From assembly GCF_031501865.1 (NCBI RefSeq), contig NZ_JARRCW010000001.1:1618501-1682500 (forward strand): a stretch of 64,000 bases of DNA, given 5' to 3'. Position numbers and translations under genes: made by a program. The notes below the pieces were generated by a model that did not search any database, was not told where the DNA came from, and saw only the letters and a program-made list of their open reading frames with translations. Position 1 is the stretch's first letter, and each line of letters starts with the position of its first letter. The DNA comes from Pseudovibrio sp. M1P-2-3 (lineage in GTDB: Bacteria > Pseudomonadota > Alphaproteobacteria > Rhizobiales > Stappiaceae). Positions 29,033 to 39,047 of this stretch are shown here, in pieces.

Positions 29033-29434
29033 ATGCGGCTGATAGCGCTGGATCATATTGTTCTAACTGTGAGTGACCTCGATGCTGCTTGCTCTTTCTA
29101 CCGTGATATTCTGGGTATGGAGCATGTTGTGTTTGGTGGAGGGCGTCATGCTCTACACTTCGGGGGTCAGAAGATCAATTTACATGTGAGTGAAACCAAA
29201 GCCTCGCCAAAGGCGCGGTTAACAACGCCGGGGTCTGCGGATCTTTGCTTTCTGGTGGAAGATCTGGATGCGGCAATGGACCGGCTTACCACAGAGGCGG
29301 TGCCCGTGGAGGAAGGGCCGGTTTATAGAACCGGAGCTAAATCGTCGTTGCTTTCTGTATATATAAGGGATCCCGATGGGAACTTGATCGAGTTGTCGCA
29401 ACCTCAGGATATTGTGATTGCGCCGCGCCCTTAA
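29033..29434 (+). CDS. VOC-superfamily (glyoxalase/bleomycin-resistance-like) protein
   Basis: A 133-residue single VOC domain made of two beta-alpha-beta-beta-beta units. Metal-ligand candidates are H8 in LDHIVLTV, a histidine in the HALHFGGQKINLH strand, and the glutamate in DPDGNLIELSQ near the C-terminus, the typical positions. Family members include glyoxalase I, fosfomycin-resistance proteins and extradiol dioxygenases; virulence-protein-like VOC proteins are the closest in style. Substrate unknown. It lies 16 bases upstream of nnrD on the same strand, so the two are probably co-transcribed. Confidence 0.87.
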   Translation: MRLIALDHIVLTVSDLDAACSFYRDILGMEHVVFGGGRHALHFGGQKINLHVSETKASPKARLTTPGSADLCFLVEDLDAAMDRLTTEAVPVEEGPVYRTGAKSSLLSVYIRDPDGNLIELSQPQDIVIAPRP

Positions 29435-29450
29435 CTGAAAGAGAAGTGTA

Positions 29451-30935
29451 ATGAGTGAACTGCTAACTCCTGCCCAGATGGGGCAGGCGGACCGGTTGAC
29501 GATTGAAGGCGGTGTGCCCGGCATTGATCTTATGGAGAAAGCGGGGTGTGCCGTTGCCGCCGCCTGTAAGTGTCTCTCACCCCAAAAGGCTCGTATTTTG
29601 ATAGTTGCGGGGCCGGGGAATAATGGGGGCGATGGATTTGTTGCTGCCCGTTATCTGGTTGAAGCGGGTTATGAGGTCCTTGTTTATGTGTCCGTTCGCC
29701 CGAATCAGTTGAAGGGAGATGCTGCCACGGCCTTTCTCACCATGGATCGTCCGTGTATTTCCTATGAAGAGATGCTCTCAACGCTTGGGACGTTGACAGA
29801 GGATGATGTTGTTGTTGATGCTTTGTTTGGTGCTGGGTTAACGCGGGATCTGGAAGGTCAGGCGCGTTCACTGGTTTGTGCAATTAATCAAAGTTCCGCT
29901 CATGTGGTTGCCGTAGATTTGCCTTCCGGCCTTGATGGCAGAACCGGCTGTGCGCGTGGGTGCAGTGTTGAGGCAGATGTTTCGGTTTCCTTTTTTCGCC
30001 CTAAAGTTGGGCATTACCTTCACGAAGGTCCTTCATTGTGTGGTGCGCTGGAAATTGTCGATATCGGAGTAAAATCGTCCACTTTGCCGTCTCTTGGGAA
30101 CTTGGCACAGCTGAATGCCATTGAGCTTTGGAAAGATGTGACCCCGAGCCCTGAGAGGTTGGGGCATAAGTACTCCCGTGGACATCTTGCTGTGGTGAGT
30201 GGTGATGCTTTACATACGGGTGCGTCCCGCCTGAGCGCCTTGGCGGGGCAGCGAATTGGGGCCGGTCTGGTGAGTGTTGTGGCCAGCGCCGATGCGGCGA
30301 AGGTACATGCAAACCATTTGACAAGTGTAATGGTAATGGACAGTGCTCTAGAAGATGTGCTGTCAGACCCTCGTTATAGTGCGGTTGTGGTGGGGCCTGC
30401 CGCCGGTATTGGCGGGGAGACGCGTTCACATGTTTTAACTTGTTTAAAAAGTGGTCGCGCGCTCGTGCTGGATGCGGATGCATTGACATCTTTTGAGGTG
30501 ACCCCCGAAGTACTGTTCTCACAAATTCAAAAGAGCGGGAAAAACACTGTCCTCACGCCCCACGAAGGAGAGTTTTGCCGCCTGTTTCCGGACCTTGCCG
30601 CAAATAAAGACCTGTCAAAAGTTGATAGGGCGCAGCAGGCGGCCCTAAGGAGCGGTGCAATTATAGTTTTGAAGGGGGCGGATACGGTTATCGCCTCCCC
30701 GGATAATGAAGTTGTTATAAATGCAAGCGGAACACCTTGGTTGGCAACCGCAGGCTCGGGAGATGTACTTGCGGGACTGTGCGCTGGGCTGCTGGCGCAA
30801 GGTGTACCTGCGTTCGAAGCAGCTTGTCAGGCTGTTTGGGTTCACGGGAGAGCAGCTGAACTTTGCGGACCTTTTCTTATTGCTGAAGATCTAATTTCCG
30901 CGGTTCCTCAAGTCTATTGGGAAATTCTAGAGTGA
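29451..30935 (+). CDS. nnrD: Bifunctional NAD(P)H-hydrate epimerase / ADP-dependent dehydratase
   Basis: A 494-residue fusion. The N-terminal YjeF epimerase domain (~1-210) shows GPGNNGGDGFVAAR and VDLPSGLDG. The C-terminal ribokinase-like dehydratase domain (~225-490) shows GPAAGIG, LTPHEGEF, VLKGADTVIA and the catalytic ATAGSGDVLAG. Together they repair hydrated NADH and NADPH, restoring the cofactors. Location beside glnB is common in alphaproteobacteria. It follows the VOC gene closely. Sequence is full length for the fused form. Confidence 0.95.
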   Translation: MSELLTPAQMGQADRLTIEGGVPGIDLMEKAGCAVAAACKCLSPQKARILIVAGPGNNGGDGFVAARYLVEAGYEVLVYVSVRPNQLKGDAATAFLTMDRPCISYEEMLSTLGTLTEDDVVVDALFGAGLTRDLEGQARSLVCAINQSSAHVVAVDLPSGLDGRTGCARGCSVEADVSVSFFRPKVGHYLHEGPSLCGALEIVDIGVKSSTLPSLGNLAQLNAIELWKDVTPSPERLGHKYSRGHLAVVSGDALHTGASRLSALAGQRIGAGLVSVVASADAAKVHANHLTSVMVMDSALEDVLSDPRYSAVVVGPAAGIGGETRSHVLTCLKSGRALVLDADALTSFEVTPEVLFSQIQKSGKNTVLTPHEGEFCRLFPDLAANKDLSKVDRAQQAALRSGAIIVLKGADTVIASPDNEVVINASGTPWLATAGSGDVLAGLCAGLLAQGVPAFEAACQAVWVHGRAAELCGPFLIAEDLISAVPQVYWEILE

Positions 30936-31969
30936 AACTCCTTGGTGGCCGGATGCCGTTCGAAGGGTAGCAGGCGAATATCGTGCTGGTGTCCCTCCGC
31001 ATTCCTTAGGCTGATCTACGCTCAGGTTACATTGATATGATGTAAGGGGATCTGACCTTACTGTATGGATCTCAACCTCCCAGCAGTTGCGTGATCGGTC
31101 TGTTCGCTGGTTTTCCTCTCTTTCTTATCGATAACAGTAAGGCAATGAGTGTTGTCCATTGGGCTATTCATCACCCTTCGCGCGACATGCTTAATTGCTA
31201 TCGCAAAGGTTGGACGCAGCGTTTCATGCTGTCTGAATCCTCTACCTGCTCTCGTTGAGTTCGTTTGGTGAAGAGAATGCGCCCTTTGACCCAGAGCTTA
31301 CTCTTTATGGAATTGATGGCAACAGTCTAATTGAAACTGCCGTGGTGAAGGTCAGGACGTGTTTGTTTTTGGCAGTGGCGATGGTGATGATATTATCACC
31401 GACTTTACGGTTGATCTTGATTACATCGAGTTTGTATCCGGTGCGTCTTTTTTTGACGAACTGAGTGTGACCAGCGAAAGTGATGACACTGCGGTTGCCT
31501 CTGATGGTGGGCCGATTGTACTTATCAGTTTAGACAGCGGTTAAACCAGTGCTGAGAACTTCATCTTTGCTTAAGCAGATGCAGCCTCCGGCTATTTTTG
31601 AATATAAAGCCTTCAGGTGCTGGGCGGAGAGGGTCATTCAATCTTGCGATGCTGTAGGCAAGTCCGCAATGCGCTCAAGAGTAGGCGTTAACCGTATGCG
31701 CTGGCTCTGCGCGTGATAAACTTGGCAGGGCAGTTCTCAGGCGATCATAAGCTGTCGTAGCCCATTGCCAGCTTTTGAGCATAACAAAGCTATAAAAATG
31801 GACTTTAGCGATACGTTTACCATTCAGTGCACCCGCATTTTTCCACTCGAAATGATGAGGTTAAGAGAAAAAACCATAAAAAAAACAGATGTGGTGGAAA
31901 AACATGCTGATTATGGTCAGGTGGTGGTTGACTTACATCGGTTGCACCCATAAAAGCCCAACCAACGTT
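30936..31969. other. Gene-poor kilobase with a decayed RTX fragment
   Basis: About 1.03 kb between nnrD and tRNA-Leu. Apart from the RTX remnant at 31255-31544 I see no gene with family resemblance. A 62-codon frame at 31765-31953 has neither a good ribosome site nor recognisable content. The stretch next to a tRNA gene and a broken gene is consistent with an old insertion that has decayed. Confidence 0.5.
31255..31544 (+). pseudogene. Remnant of an RTX (hemolysin-type calcium-binding) protein C-terminus
   Basis: One frame gives LYGIDGNSLI (31303 on), resembling an RTX nonapeptide repeat. After a -1/+2 shift the neighbouring frame from 31344 reads GEGQDVFVFGSGDGDDIITD, followed by FTVDLDYIEF and SFFDELSVTSESDD, the usual module that closes RTX proteins, then a stop at 31542. 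No upstream repeats or start codon with a ribosome site remain, so this is a decayed tail of a once larger secreted protein. Confidence 0.7.
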
Positions 31970-32052
31970 GCGGCTGTGGCGAAATTGGTAGACGCACCAG
32001 ATTTAGGTTCTGGCGGGAGACCGTGGGGGTTCGAGTCCCTCCAGCCGCACCA
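31970..32052 (+). tRNA. tRNA-Leu (anticodon UAG)
   Basis: An 83-base tRNA with acceptor stem GCGGCTG / CAGCCGC and encoded CCA. The anticodon stem CCAGA / TCTGG holds the loop TTTAGGT with anticodon TAG (reads CUA). A long variable arm is present, as expected for leucine. It lies directly upstream of tig. Confidence 0.97.
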
Positions 32053-32078
32053 AACCCCCCGGTGATACGGATTGCAAC

Positions 32079-32128
32079 TAGACAACAACCGTCCCCAGGG
32101 AGACCAAAATAGTTGAGGGCGTTGTCTA
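32079..32128 (+). promoter_or_regulatory. Long-range inverted repeat between tRNA-Leu and tig
   Basis: The 8-base arms TAGACAAC and GTTGTCTA are separated by 34 bases that can fold further. It starts 27 bases after the tRNA, so it may help end the tRNA transcript or form part of the tig leader; no U-tract is present. Confidence 0.35.
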
Positions 32129-32299
32129 AGTTCAGTTCGAAGTGATCTGATTTTGGCGGTTTGGTTACGGGCGATAGTCATATTGCCCTTTTTGTGTCTT
32201 ACCCCATTATTATAATTGCTTCGCACATGAACGGTAAGTAGATCCGGTTTTTGGATTTGCTGATGTACACGTTCTAAATCAAGGACGAAGCAAAGTACC

Positions 32300-33646
32300 A
32301 TGCAGGTAACAGAAACCTTGGCCGAAGGCCTGAAGCGCGAACTCAAGATCGTCATTCCGGCATCTGATCTTGCAACCCGCCTCGATGCATACCTTGAAGA
32401 TATGAAATCTAAGGTGAAAATCAACGGTTTCCGTCCAGGCAAGGTTCCAAAATCCCACCTGAAGCGTGTTTATGGCCGTCAGGCAATGGCTGAGCTTCTT
32501 GGCAATCTCATCAATGAGACAACTGCTAAGACAATCGAAGAGCGCAAGGAAAAACCTGCTCTGCAGCCAGAAATTGATCTGCCTGATGATGAAGCCGAAA
32601 AAGTACTCGCAGGTGAAGCAGATCTTGGCTTCACAATGAAGTATGACCTTCTACCTGAATTTGAAGTTATTGACTTTTCTGCTGTTGAGCTGGAACGCCC
32701 GATCGTTGAAATCGCTGATGAAGAAATCGACGAGCAGATTAAGCAGATTGCTGAAAGCAACCGTTCTTTCGAAGATCGTGAAGAAGGTGCTGCTGCACAG
32801 GACGGCGACCGCGTAACAATGCACTACCTTGGCAAGCTGGATGGCGTGCCGTTTGAGGGTGGTGAAGACGAAAATGGCCAGCTGGTTCTGGGTTCTGGTC
32901 AGTTCATTCCAGGCTTTGAAGAGCAGGTCGTTGGAATGAAAGTTGGTGAAGAAAAAATCATCGACGTAACTTTCCCTGAAGAGTACGGCGCTGAAAACCT
33001 TGCTGGTAAAGCGGTTACTTTCGACATCAACGTGAAAGCAATTGCAGCTCCTGGTGAGTTGGTGATTGATGACGAGCTGGCAACAAAGCTGGGTCTTGAA
33101 AATCTCGAGAAGTTGAAAGAAATCGTACGCGGCCAGATCGAAAGCCAGTACGGTGCAGCAACCCGTCAGAAAATCAAGCGCGCTTTGCTTGATAAGCTGG
33201 ACGAAGAGTACTCCTTCGATCTTCCTGAAAAGCTGCTGGAGAACGAGTTCAACGGCGTTTGGCAGCAGGTTGAAGCGGACATGAAACAGTCCGGCAAAAC
33301 CTTTGAAGACGAAGAGACAACCGAAGAAGAAGCAAAAGCGGAATACCGCAAGATTGCAGAGCGCCGTGTGCGTCTGGGTCTGGTTCTTTCTGAAGTTGGC
33401 GAGAAGAACTCTGTTCAGGTTACTGAAGAAGAAGTTCAGAAGGCTCTGTACGACCGCGTTCGTCAGTTCCCAGGTCAAGAGCAGCAGGTGTTCGAATTCT
33501 ACAAGAACAACCAGCAGGCACTGGCTTCCCTTCGTGCACCAATCTACGAAGAGAAAGTTGTCGACTTCATTCTCGAACTTGCAAAAATCTCCGATAAGGT
33601 TGTGAGCAAGGAAGAGCTGCTCAAGCAGGACGAAGACGAAATCTAA
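32300..33646 (+). CDS. tig: Trigger factor
   Basis: A 448-residue ribosome-bound chaperone. The N-terminal ribosome-binding domain contains the signature NGFRPGKVPKSHLKRVYG (~44-61). A central FKBP-type prolyl isomerase domain (~155-245) has DGDRVTMHYLG and PGFEEQVVGM. The C-terminal helical arms (~250-440) are rich in Glu/Lys. It meets nascent chains at the exit tunnel. The gene lies just upstream of clpP-clpX-lon, a conserved proteostasis block, and ends in a strong terminator. Confidence 0.97.
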   Translation: MQVTETLAEGLKRELKIVIPASDLATRLDAYLEDMKSKVKINGFRPGKVPKSHLKRVYGRQAMAELLGNLINETTAKTIEERKEKPALQPEIDLPDDEAEKVLAGEADLGFTMKYDLLPEFEVIDFSAVELERPIVEIADEEIDEQIKQIAESNRSFEDREEGAAAQDGDRVTMHYLGKLDGVPFEGGEDENGQLVLGSGQFIPGFEEQVVGMKVGEEKIIDVTFPEEYGAENLAGKAVTFDINVKAIAAPGELVIDDELATKLGLENLEKLKEIVRGQIESQYGAATRQKIKRALLDKLDEEYSFDLPEKLLENEFNGVWQQVEADMKQSGKTFEDEETTEEEAKAEYRKIAERRVRLGLVLSEVGEKNSVQVTEEEVQKALYDRVRQFPGQEQQVFEFYKNNQQALASLRAPIYEEKVVDFILELAKISDKVVSKEELLKQDEDEI

Positions 33647-33670
33647 TCTTTAGATTAGCTTGTCTGTTCC

Positions 33671-33722
33671 AAGCTCCTCTGAAAAGTGGTGGAGAACCCA
33701 CTTTTTCAGGGGAGCTTTTTTG
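33671..33722 (+). terminator. Intrinsic terminator of tig
   Basis: A long stem (AAGCTCC and CTGAAAAAGTGG-type arms, 33671-33689 with 33698-33717) with an 8-base loop ends in TTTTTT, 24 bases past the tig stop. Confidence 0.92.
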
Positions 33723-33934
33723 TTTTGAGGGATAGATATGCTCTTCTTGGGAGGTCACTCTCAATCTTCTTGGGTTTACCTTCACCAGTAAGCCTTTAAG
33801 AAAAAGGAAAGATCCCCTATGTTAGGGGAGTCGTAAATTCGACTCGTTAATTTGAACTAACTGCATGGGCATTTGTCAGCTAATGCAGGGCTGCCGCTGG
33901 CAAGGAGTGGCAAGCTTCAGAAAATGGATGATGT

Positions 33935-34570
33935 ATGACCGATCCTGTAGAGTACTTTACGAATAGCTTGGTGCCGATGGTGGTTGAGCAAACCAACAGG
34001 GGCGAGCGGGCGTTCGATATCTTTTCAAGGCTGCTCAAAGAGCGGATCATCTTCCTGACCGGACCTGTTGAAGATCATTTGGCCACATTGATCTGTTCGC
34101 AGTTGCTCTATCTGGAAGCGGAGAATCCGAACAAGGAAATTGCGCTCTACATCAATTCTCCGGGCGGAATAGTGACAAGCGGTCTGGCGATTTACGACAC
34201 AATGCAGTTTATCAAGCCCAAGATCACAACATTGTGTATTGGTCAGGCAGCCAGCATGGGCTCCCTGCTTTTGGCGGGTGGTGAAAAGGGAATGCGTTTC
34301 TCTCTTCCAAACAGCCGTGTCATGGTTCACCAGCCATCTGGTGGCTTTCGCGGTCAGGCCAGCGATATCATGCTGCATGCTCAGGAAATTTTGAAACTGA
34401 AGCGCAGGCTCAACGAGATCTATGTCTCCCACACGGATCAAAGCCTTGAAGCTGTTGAGGAAGCGCTGGAGCGTGATAATTTTATGACAGCGCACGAAGC
34501 AAAAGAATTCGGCCTTATCGACAAAGTTATCGAAAGCAGAGATAGTCTTTTGGAAGGAGATGACTCCTAA
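33935..34570 (+). CDS. clpP: ATP-dependent Clp protease proteolytic subunit
   Basis: A 211-residue serine peptidase. The oxyanion/strand region is [12 protein letters not shown], the catalytic serine lies in [11 protein letters not shown], and the catalytic histidine in VMVHQPSGG; the aspartate follows in the EIYVSHTDQ region. It forms the double-heptamer barrel that degrades proteins unfolded by ClpX. clpX follows 252 bases downstream on the same strand. Full length for the family. Confidence 0.98.
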   Translation: MTDPVEYFTNSLVPMVVEQTNRGERAFDIFSRLLKERIIFLTGPVEDHLATLICSQLLYLEAENPNKEIALYINSPGGIVTSGLAIYDTMQFIKPKITTLCIGQAASMGSLLLAGGEKGMRFSLPNSRVMVHQPSGGFRGQASDIMLHAQEILKLKRRLNEIYVSHTDQSLEAVEEALERDNFMTAHEAKEFGLIDKVIESRDSLLEGDDS

Positions 34571-34822
34571 TTTGGGGTGGCCTTCAAAACTTGGGGCACG
34601 CATCTTAGCCTGATTGGGTATAAAGTGGGTGTGCTCCGTTTTATTTACTAGGCAAGCAGGGCAGTGTTAAAAGTGCCAATTAAGCTTTCCTAGTAAATTC
34701 TAACGGTTACTACTGGAAGAGACGGCGCAAACGCGCTAAATCAGAAATGTTGCCTCTTTGTTTTAAGGCAACTCGATTAGGTTCAGAGGGTGTCCCCCTC
34801 GAAAGATGCGAGGTTATTACTC

Positions 34823-36088
34823 ATGAGCAAAGCCAGCGGCGGCGACTCAAAAAATACGCTCTACTGCTCGTTTTGCGGTAAGAGTCAGCATGAGGTTCGT
34901 AAGCTCATTGCTGGGCCGACTGTGTTCATTTGCGACGAGTGTGTTGAACTTTGCATGGATATTATTCGCGAAGAGAATAAATCCTCTCTTGTGAAGACGC
35001 GTGATGGTATTCCAACACCGCAAGAAATTCGCAATGTTCTTGATGATTACGTAATCGGGCAGGGGCAGGCCAAGAAGGTCCTGTCTGTGGCGGTTCATAA
35101 CCATTACAAGCGTCTCAACCACGCAACGAAAAACAATGATGTGGAACTGGCCAAGTCCAACATCTTGCTGGTTGGTCCAACAGGGTGTGGTAAAACACTT
35201 CTGGCACAGACACTCGCCCGTATTCTTGATGTTCCTTTCACAATGGCAGATGCAACCACGCTGACCGAGGCCGGTTATGTGGGTGAGGACGTTGAGAATA
35301 TCATTCTCAAGCTGCTTCAGTCCGCAGATTACAACGTGGAACGCGCTCAGCGCGGTATCGTCTATATTGATGAAGTGGACAAGATCACGCGTAAAGCGGA
35401 AAATCCGTCCATCACCCGTGATGTTTCTGGTGAAGGCGTTCAGCAGGCGCTTTTGAAGATCATGGAAGGCACTGTTGCAAGTGTACCTCCTCAAGGTGGT
35501 CGCAAGCATCCGCAGCAGGAATTCCTTCAGGTTGATACAACCAACATTCTGTTCATCTGTGGTGGTGCTTTTGCTGGTCTGGATAAAATCATCTCGGACC
35601 GTGGCCGTTCAACCTCCATTGGTTTTCAGGCACAGGTTATGGCGCCTGAGGACCGTAAAACAGGAGAGCTGTTCGGTAATCTTGAGCCGGAAGATCTGCT
35701 TAAATTCGGCCTCATTCCAGAGTTTGTTGGCCGTCTGCCGGTTATCGCAACGCTTGAAGATCTGGACGAGGATGCTCTCGTTACAATTCTGAGCGAGCCG
35801 AAAAATGCACTTGTCAAGCAGTATCAGCGGTTGTTCGAAATGGAGAACGTTGAACTCACGTTCCATGAGGATGCACTCAAGGCTATGGCCCGCAAGGCAA
35901 TTGAGCGCAAAACCGGTGCACGTGGACTGCGTTCCATTCTAGAGGCGATCCTTCTTGAAACCATGTATGAGCTTCCAGGCCTGAAAGGCGTCAAGGAAGT
36001 TGTGATTTCTTCCGAAGTTGTCGATGGAGATGCGCGTCCCTTGTATATTTACGAGGACAGAGCGGAAAACTCCGCCACAAGTGCTTAA
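34823..36088 (+). CDS. clpX: ATP-dependent Clp protease ATP-binding subunit ClpX
   Basis: A 421-residue AAA+ unfoldase. The ATG at 34823 (MSKASGGDS) with GAGG upstream matches the family start; an in-frame ATG lies 11 codons earlier. The N-terminal zinc-binding domain has CSFCGKS and CDECVELC. The AAA+ domain has Walker A GPTGCGKT, Walker [10 protein letters not shown], the pore loop YVG in AGYVGED, and the RKH motif in GGRKHPQ. Sensor-2 is GARGLRS. It delivers substrates to ClpP; in alphaproteobacteria ClpXP also controls cell-cycle regulators such as CtrA. A strong terminator follows. Confidence 0.98.
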   Translation: MSKASGGDSKNTLYCSFCGKSQHEVRKLIAGPTVFICDECVELCMDIIREENKSSLVKTRDGIPTPQEIRNVLDDYVIGQGQAKKVLSVAVHNHYKRLNHATKNNDVELAKSNILLVGPTGCGKTLLAQTLARILDVPFTMADATTLTEAGYVGEDVENIILKLLQSADYNVERAQRGIVYIDEVDKITRKAENPSITRDVSGEGVQQALLKIMEGTVASVPPQGGRKHPQQEFLQVDTTNILFICGGAFAGLDKIISDRGRSTSIGFQAQVMAPEDRKTGELFGNLEPEDLLKFGLIPEFVGRLPVIATLEDLDEDALVTILSEPKNALVKQYQRLFEMENVELTFHEDALKAMARKAIERKTGARGLRSILEAILLETMYELPGLKGVKEVVISSEVVDGDARPLYIYEDRAENSATSA

Positions 36089-36431
36089 GATCTATTGATT
36101 TCAAAGTGTGATGCGGGCGCTTGGGGAAACCCATGCGTCCGTATTTTTTTGCATAACTCTGGTTAATTTAAGTAAACCCCATTGAATTACGCGGGATAAT
36201 TCCCATGTGAACATGCTATCAACAGCTGGATAAAGCCAACACGGTCTTCAGCGCTTGACACATGGGGGCTTGCTCGCCACCTAATGTAATGGACAGGCAG
36301 TATGGCGATCTGATTTTGTGCTCATTCATGAGGCAAAGTGGATCGGCCTTAAAGAAAAGCCACTATTTTTGTGGTCCCGCTGCATTTCAGTACTCTGCAT
36401 ATTCGCGGGGTACCCTAGGAAAGGATACAAC
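36089..36431 (+). promoter_or_regulatory. clpX-lon intergenic region
   Basis: A clpX terminator (36111-36150) opens the 343-base gap. A CTTGACA at 36254-36260 may be a -35 box for lon, but no -10 box sits at proper spacing for the housekeeping or heat-shock sigma factor, so the lon promoter is not assigned. Confidence 0.4.
36111..36150 (+). terminator. Intrinsic terminator of clpX
   Basis: The stem ATGCGGGCGC / GCGTCCGTAT (with two G-U pairs), extended by TGGG-GAAA-CCCA inside, is followed by TTTTTTT. It lies 22 bases after the clpX stop. Confidence 0.88.
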
Positions 36432-38861
36432 ATGACCGACAATCAGACGCCAATGGTCGAAAGTGCGGAAAAATCCATTTTCCCAGTGCTTCCTTTGCGT
36501 GACATCGTCGTGTTCCCTCATATGATTGTGCCGCTGTTTGTAGGGCGCGAAAAATCTATTCGGGCTCTGGAAGAGGTTATGGCCTCTGATAAGAATATTC
36601 TTCTGGCAACACAGAAAAATGCAGCCGAGGATGATCCGAAGGCTGAGGATATTTATAATCTAGGAACGATGGCGCGTGTTCTGCAGCTGCTCAAGTTGCC
36701 TGACAACACAGTCAAAGTTCTCGTAGAGGGCGTTTCCCGCGCAGAGATTACAAAGTTTACCGACCGTGAAGACCTCTTTGAGGCTGAAGCGCAGACGCTT
36801 GTTGAAGCAGATGCTGATGCTGTGGAAGTGGAAGCTCTTGGCCGCTCCGTGGTTTCTGAATTTGAAAACTACGTGAAGCTGAACAAGAAGGTTTCCCCTG
36901 AAGTTCTGGGTGCAGTCAATCAGATTGAAAATTCGTCCAAGCTTGCAGATACCATTGCATCCCATCTTGCGATTAAAATTCATGAGAAGCAGGAGATTCT
37001 GGGAACAGTTTCCGTTGCGGACCGTTTAGAAAAAGTTCTTGGCTTGATGGAAGGGGAGATCTCCGTTCTTCAGGTTGAAAAGCGTATCCGCTCCCGTGTT
37101 AAGCGCCAGATGGAAAAAACCCAGCGCGAGTATTATCTGAATGAGCAAATGAAAGCCATTCAGAAGGAGCTGGGCGACGGCGAAGAAGGCCGCGACGAAC
37201 TGGGTGAGCTGGAAGAGCGTATTGAGAAAACCAAGCTTTCCAAAGAAGCCAAGGAAAAGGCCCACGCGGAGCTGAAAAAGCTCAAGCAGATGAGCCCGAT
37301 GTCTGCGGAAGCAACCGTGGTTCGCAACTATCTGGATTGGCTGCTGGGTATCCCGTGGGGCCGCAAATCCAAGGTGAAGCACGATTTGGCCTTGGCGGAG
37401 AAGGTTCTTGATACGGACCACTATGGTCTGGAAAAGGTCAAAGAACGCATTATTGAATACTTGGCGGTTCAAAAGCGGGCAAGCACCATTCGTGGTCCAA
37501 TCCTGTGTCTTGTTGGTCCTCCAGGTGTTGGTAAGACATCTTTGGGTAAATCCATCGCGAAGGCAACCGGACGTGAGTTCGTACGTATGTCGCTTGGCGG
37601 CGTGCGTGATGAAGCTGAAATTCGCGGTCACCGGCGCACGTATATCGGCTCCATGCCCGGTAAAGTCATCCAGTCCATGAAAAAGGCGCAGAAGTCCAAT
37701 CCTCTGTTCCTGCTGGACGAGATTGACAAGATGGGAATGGATTTCCGCGGTGACCCATCCTCCGCTCTGCTCGAGGTTCTTGATCCTGAACAAAATTCAG
37801 CGTTCATGGATCACTATCTGGAAGTGGAATATGACCTGTCCAACGTCATGTTCGTAACCACAGCTAATACACTGAACATTCCCGGCCCACTTATGGACCG
37901 TATGGAAGTGATTAGAATTGCTGGTTACACAGAGGATGAAAAGGTCGAGATCTGCCGCCGTCACCTTCTGCCTAAAGCCATTAAAGATCATGGCCTGAAA
38001 AAGGGTGAGTTTGAAGCCTCTGATGATGCACTTCGCAAAGTGATCCGCCTTTACACCCGTGAAGCAGGTGTACGTAATTTGGAGCGTGAACTGTTCTCGC
38101 TCGCTCGTAAGGCTGTTAAAGACATTTTGATGAACGATAAAAAGACCATCAAAGTGGATGAGCAGATCGTCGAGGATTATCTGGGTGTGCCGCGCTTCCG
38201 CTATGGTCAGGTTGAAGAAGAGGATCAGGTTGGCGTTGTCACCGGCCTTGCGTGGACTGAAGTTGGCGGTGAATTGCTGACGATCGAAGGTGTCATGATG
38301 CCGGGTAAAGGCAAAATGACCGTTACGGGTAACCTGCGTGAAGTGATGAAAGAATCTATTTCCGCAGCTGCGTCCTATGTGCGCTCCCGTTCTGAAGATT
38401 TCGGTATCAAGCCACCGCTGTTTGACCAGCGCGAACTGCATGTGCACGTTCCAGAAGGCGCAACGCCTAAGGATGGCCCATCAGCAGGTATTGCAATGGC
38501 AACAGCCGTCATCTCGGTTATGACCGGAATTCCGGTCCGCAAAGATGTGGCTATGACCGGTGAAATTACACTGCGCGGTCGGGTTCTGCCAATTGGTGGG
38601 CTTAAAGAGAAGCTTCTTGCGGCTTTGCGCGGCGGTATTAACACCGTTATGATCCCTCAAGATAACGCCAAGGATCTGGCTGACATTCCGGACAACGTGA
38701 AAAATGAAATGGAAATCATTCCAGTTTCACGGATGGATGAAGTCTTGCAGTATGCGCTTGTGCGTATGCCGGAAGCAATTGAATGGACAGAAGAAGATCA
38801 GGCTAAGGCCACAGAGTCTATGGGTAAGTCCGATGAAAAATCGGGTGTAATTGCTCACTAG
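36432..38861 (+). CDS. lon: ATP-dependent protease Lon
   Basis: An 809-residue AAA+ serine protease. The ATG at 36432 (MTDNQTP) has AAGGA seven bases before it; the frame is open 38 codons upstream but without a ribosome site. The N-domain begins FPVLPLRDIVVFPHM. The AAA+ module has Walker A GPPGVGKTS and Walker B FLLDEIDKMG. The protease domain has the catalytic serine in PKDGPSAG and the lysine in GGLKEKLLAA. It removes damaged and regulatory proteins. It lies between clpX and hupB; the HU protein downstream is a known Lon substrate in E. coli. Confidence 0.98.
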   Translation: MTDNQTPMVESAEKSIFPVLPLRDIVVFPHMIVPLFVGREKSIRALEEVMASDKNILLATQKNAAEDDPKAEDIYNLGTMARVLQLLKLPDNTVKVLVEGVSRAEITKFTDREDLFEAEAQTLVEADADAVEVEALGRSVVSEFENYVKLNKKVSPEVLGAVNQIENSSKLADTIASHLAIKIHEKQEILGTVSVADRLEKVLGLMEGEISVLQVEKRIRSRVKRQMEKTQREYYLNEQMKAIQKELGDGEEGRDELGELEERIEKTKLSKEAKEKAHAELKKLKQMSPMSAEATVVRNYLDWLLGIPWGRKSKVKHDLALAEKVLDTDHYGLEKVKERIIEYLAVQKRASTIRGPILCLVGPPGVGKTSLGKSIAKATGREFVRMSLGGVRDEAEIRGHRRTYIGSMPGKVIQSMKKAQKSNPLFLLDEIDKMGMDFRGDPSSALLEVLDPEQNSAFMDHYLEVEYDLSNVMFVTTANTLNIPGPLMDRMEVIRIAGYTEDEKVEICRRHLLPKAIKDHGLKKGEFEASDDALRKVIRLYTREAGVRNLERELFSLARKAVKDILMNDKKTIKVDEQIVEDYLGVPRFRYGQVEEEDQVGVVTGLAWTEVGGELLTIEGVMMPGKGKMTVTGNLREVMKESISAAASYVRSRSEDFGIKPPLFDQRELHVHVPEGATPKDGPSAGIAMATAVISVMTGIPVRKDVAMTGEITLRGRVLPIGGLKEKLLAALRGGINTVMIPQDNAKDLADIPDNVKNEMEIIPVSRMDEVLQYALVRMPEAIEWTEEDQAKATESMGKSDEKSGVIAH

Positions 38862-38886
38862 AAGCTTGCTTGAACCCTAAGAACGA

Positions 38887-38915
38887 AAGCCTCGGACAAG
38901 TTTCGAGGCTTTTTT
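38887..38915 (+). terminator. Intrinsic terminator of lon
   Basis: An 8-bp AAGCCTCG / CGAGGCTT stem with a 9-base loop runs into TTTTTT, 26 bases after the stop. Confidence 0.9.
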
Positions 38916-39047
38916 GGTTGATACTCACCATAAAATGGCTGTTTCCTGCCATTTTCATCTTGATTTGCCCGTTAAATAGTTTGAATGTCCGGCAACGGGG
39001 AACTACGAATCTAAGGGATCCCCCCAGTGACTTAGAAAGGGACTGTC

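Noticed and set aside
31765-31953. 62-codon frame before tRNA-Leu
   Set aside because: No recognisable domain and no ribosome site.
36254-36287. Heat-shock (RpoH-type) promoter of lon
   Set aside because: CTTGAC is present but the -10 like CCTAAT lies at about 20 bases or more, outside the accepted 17-18 base spacing.
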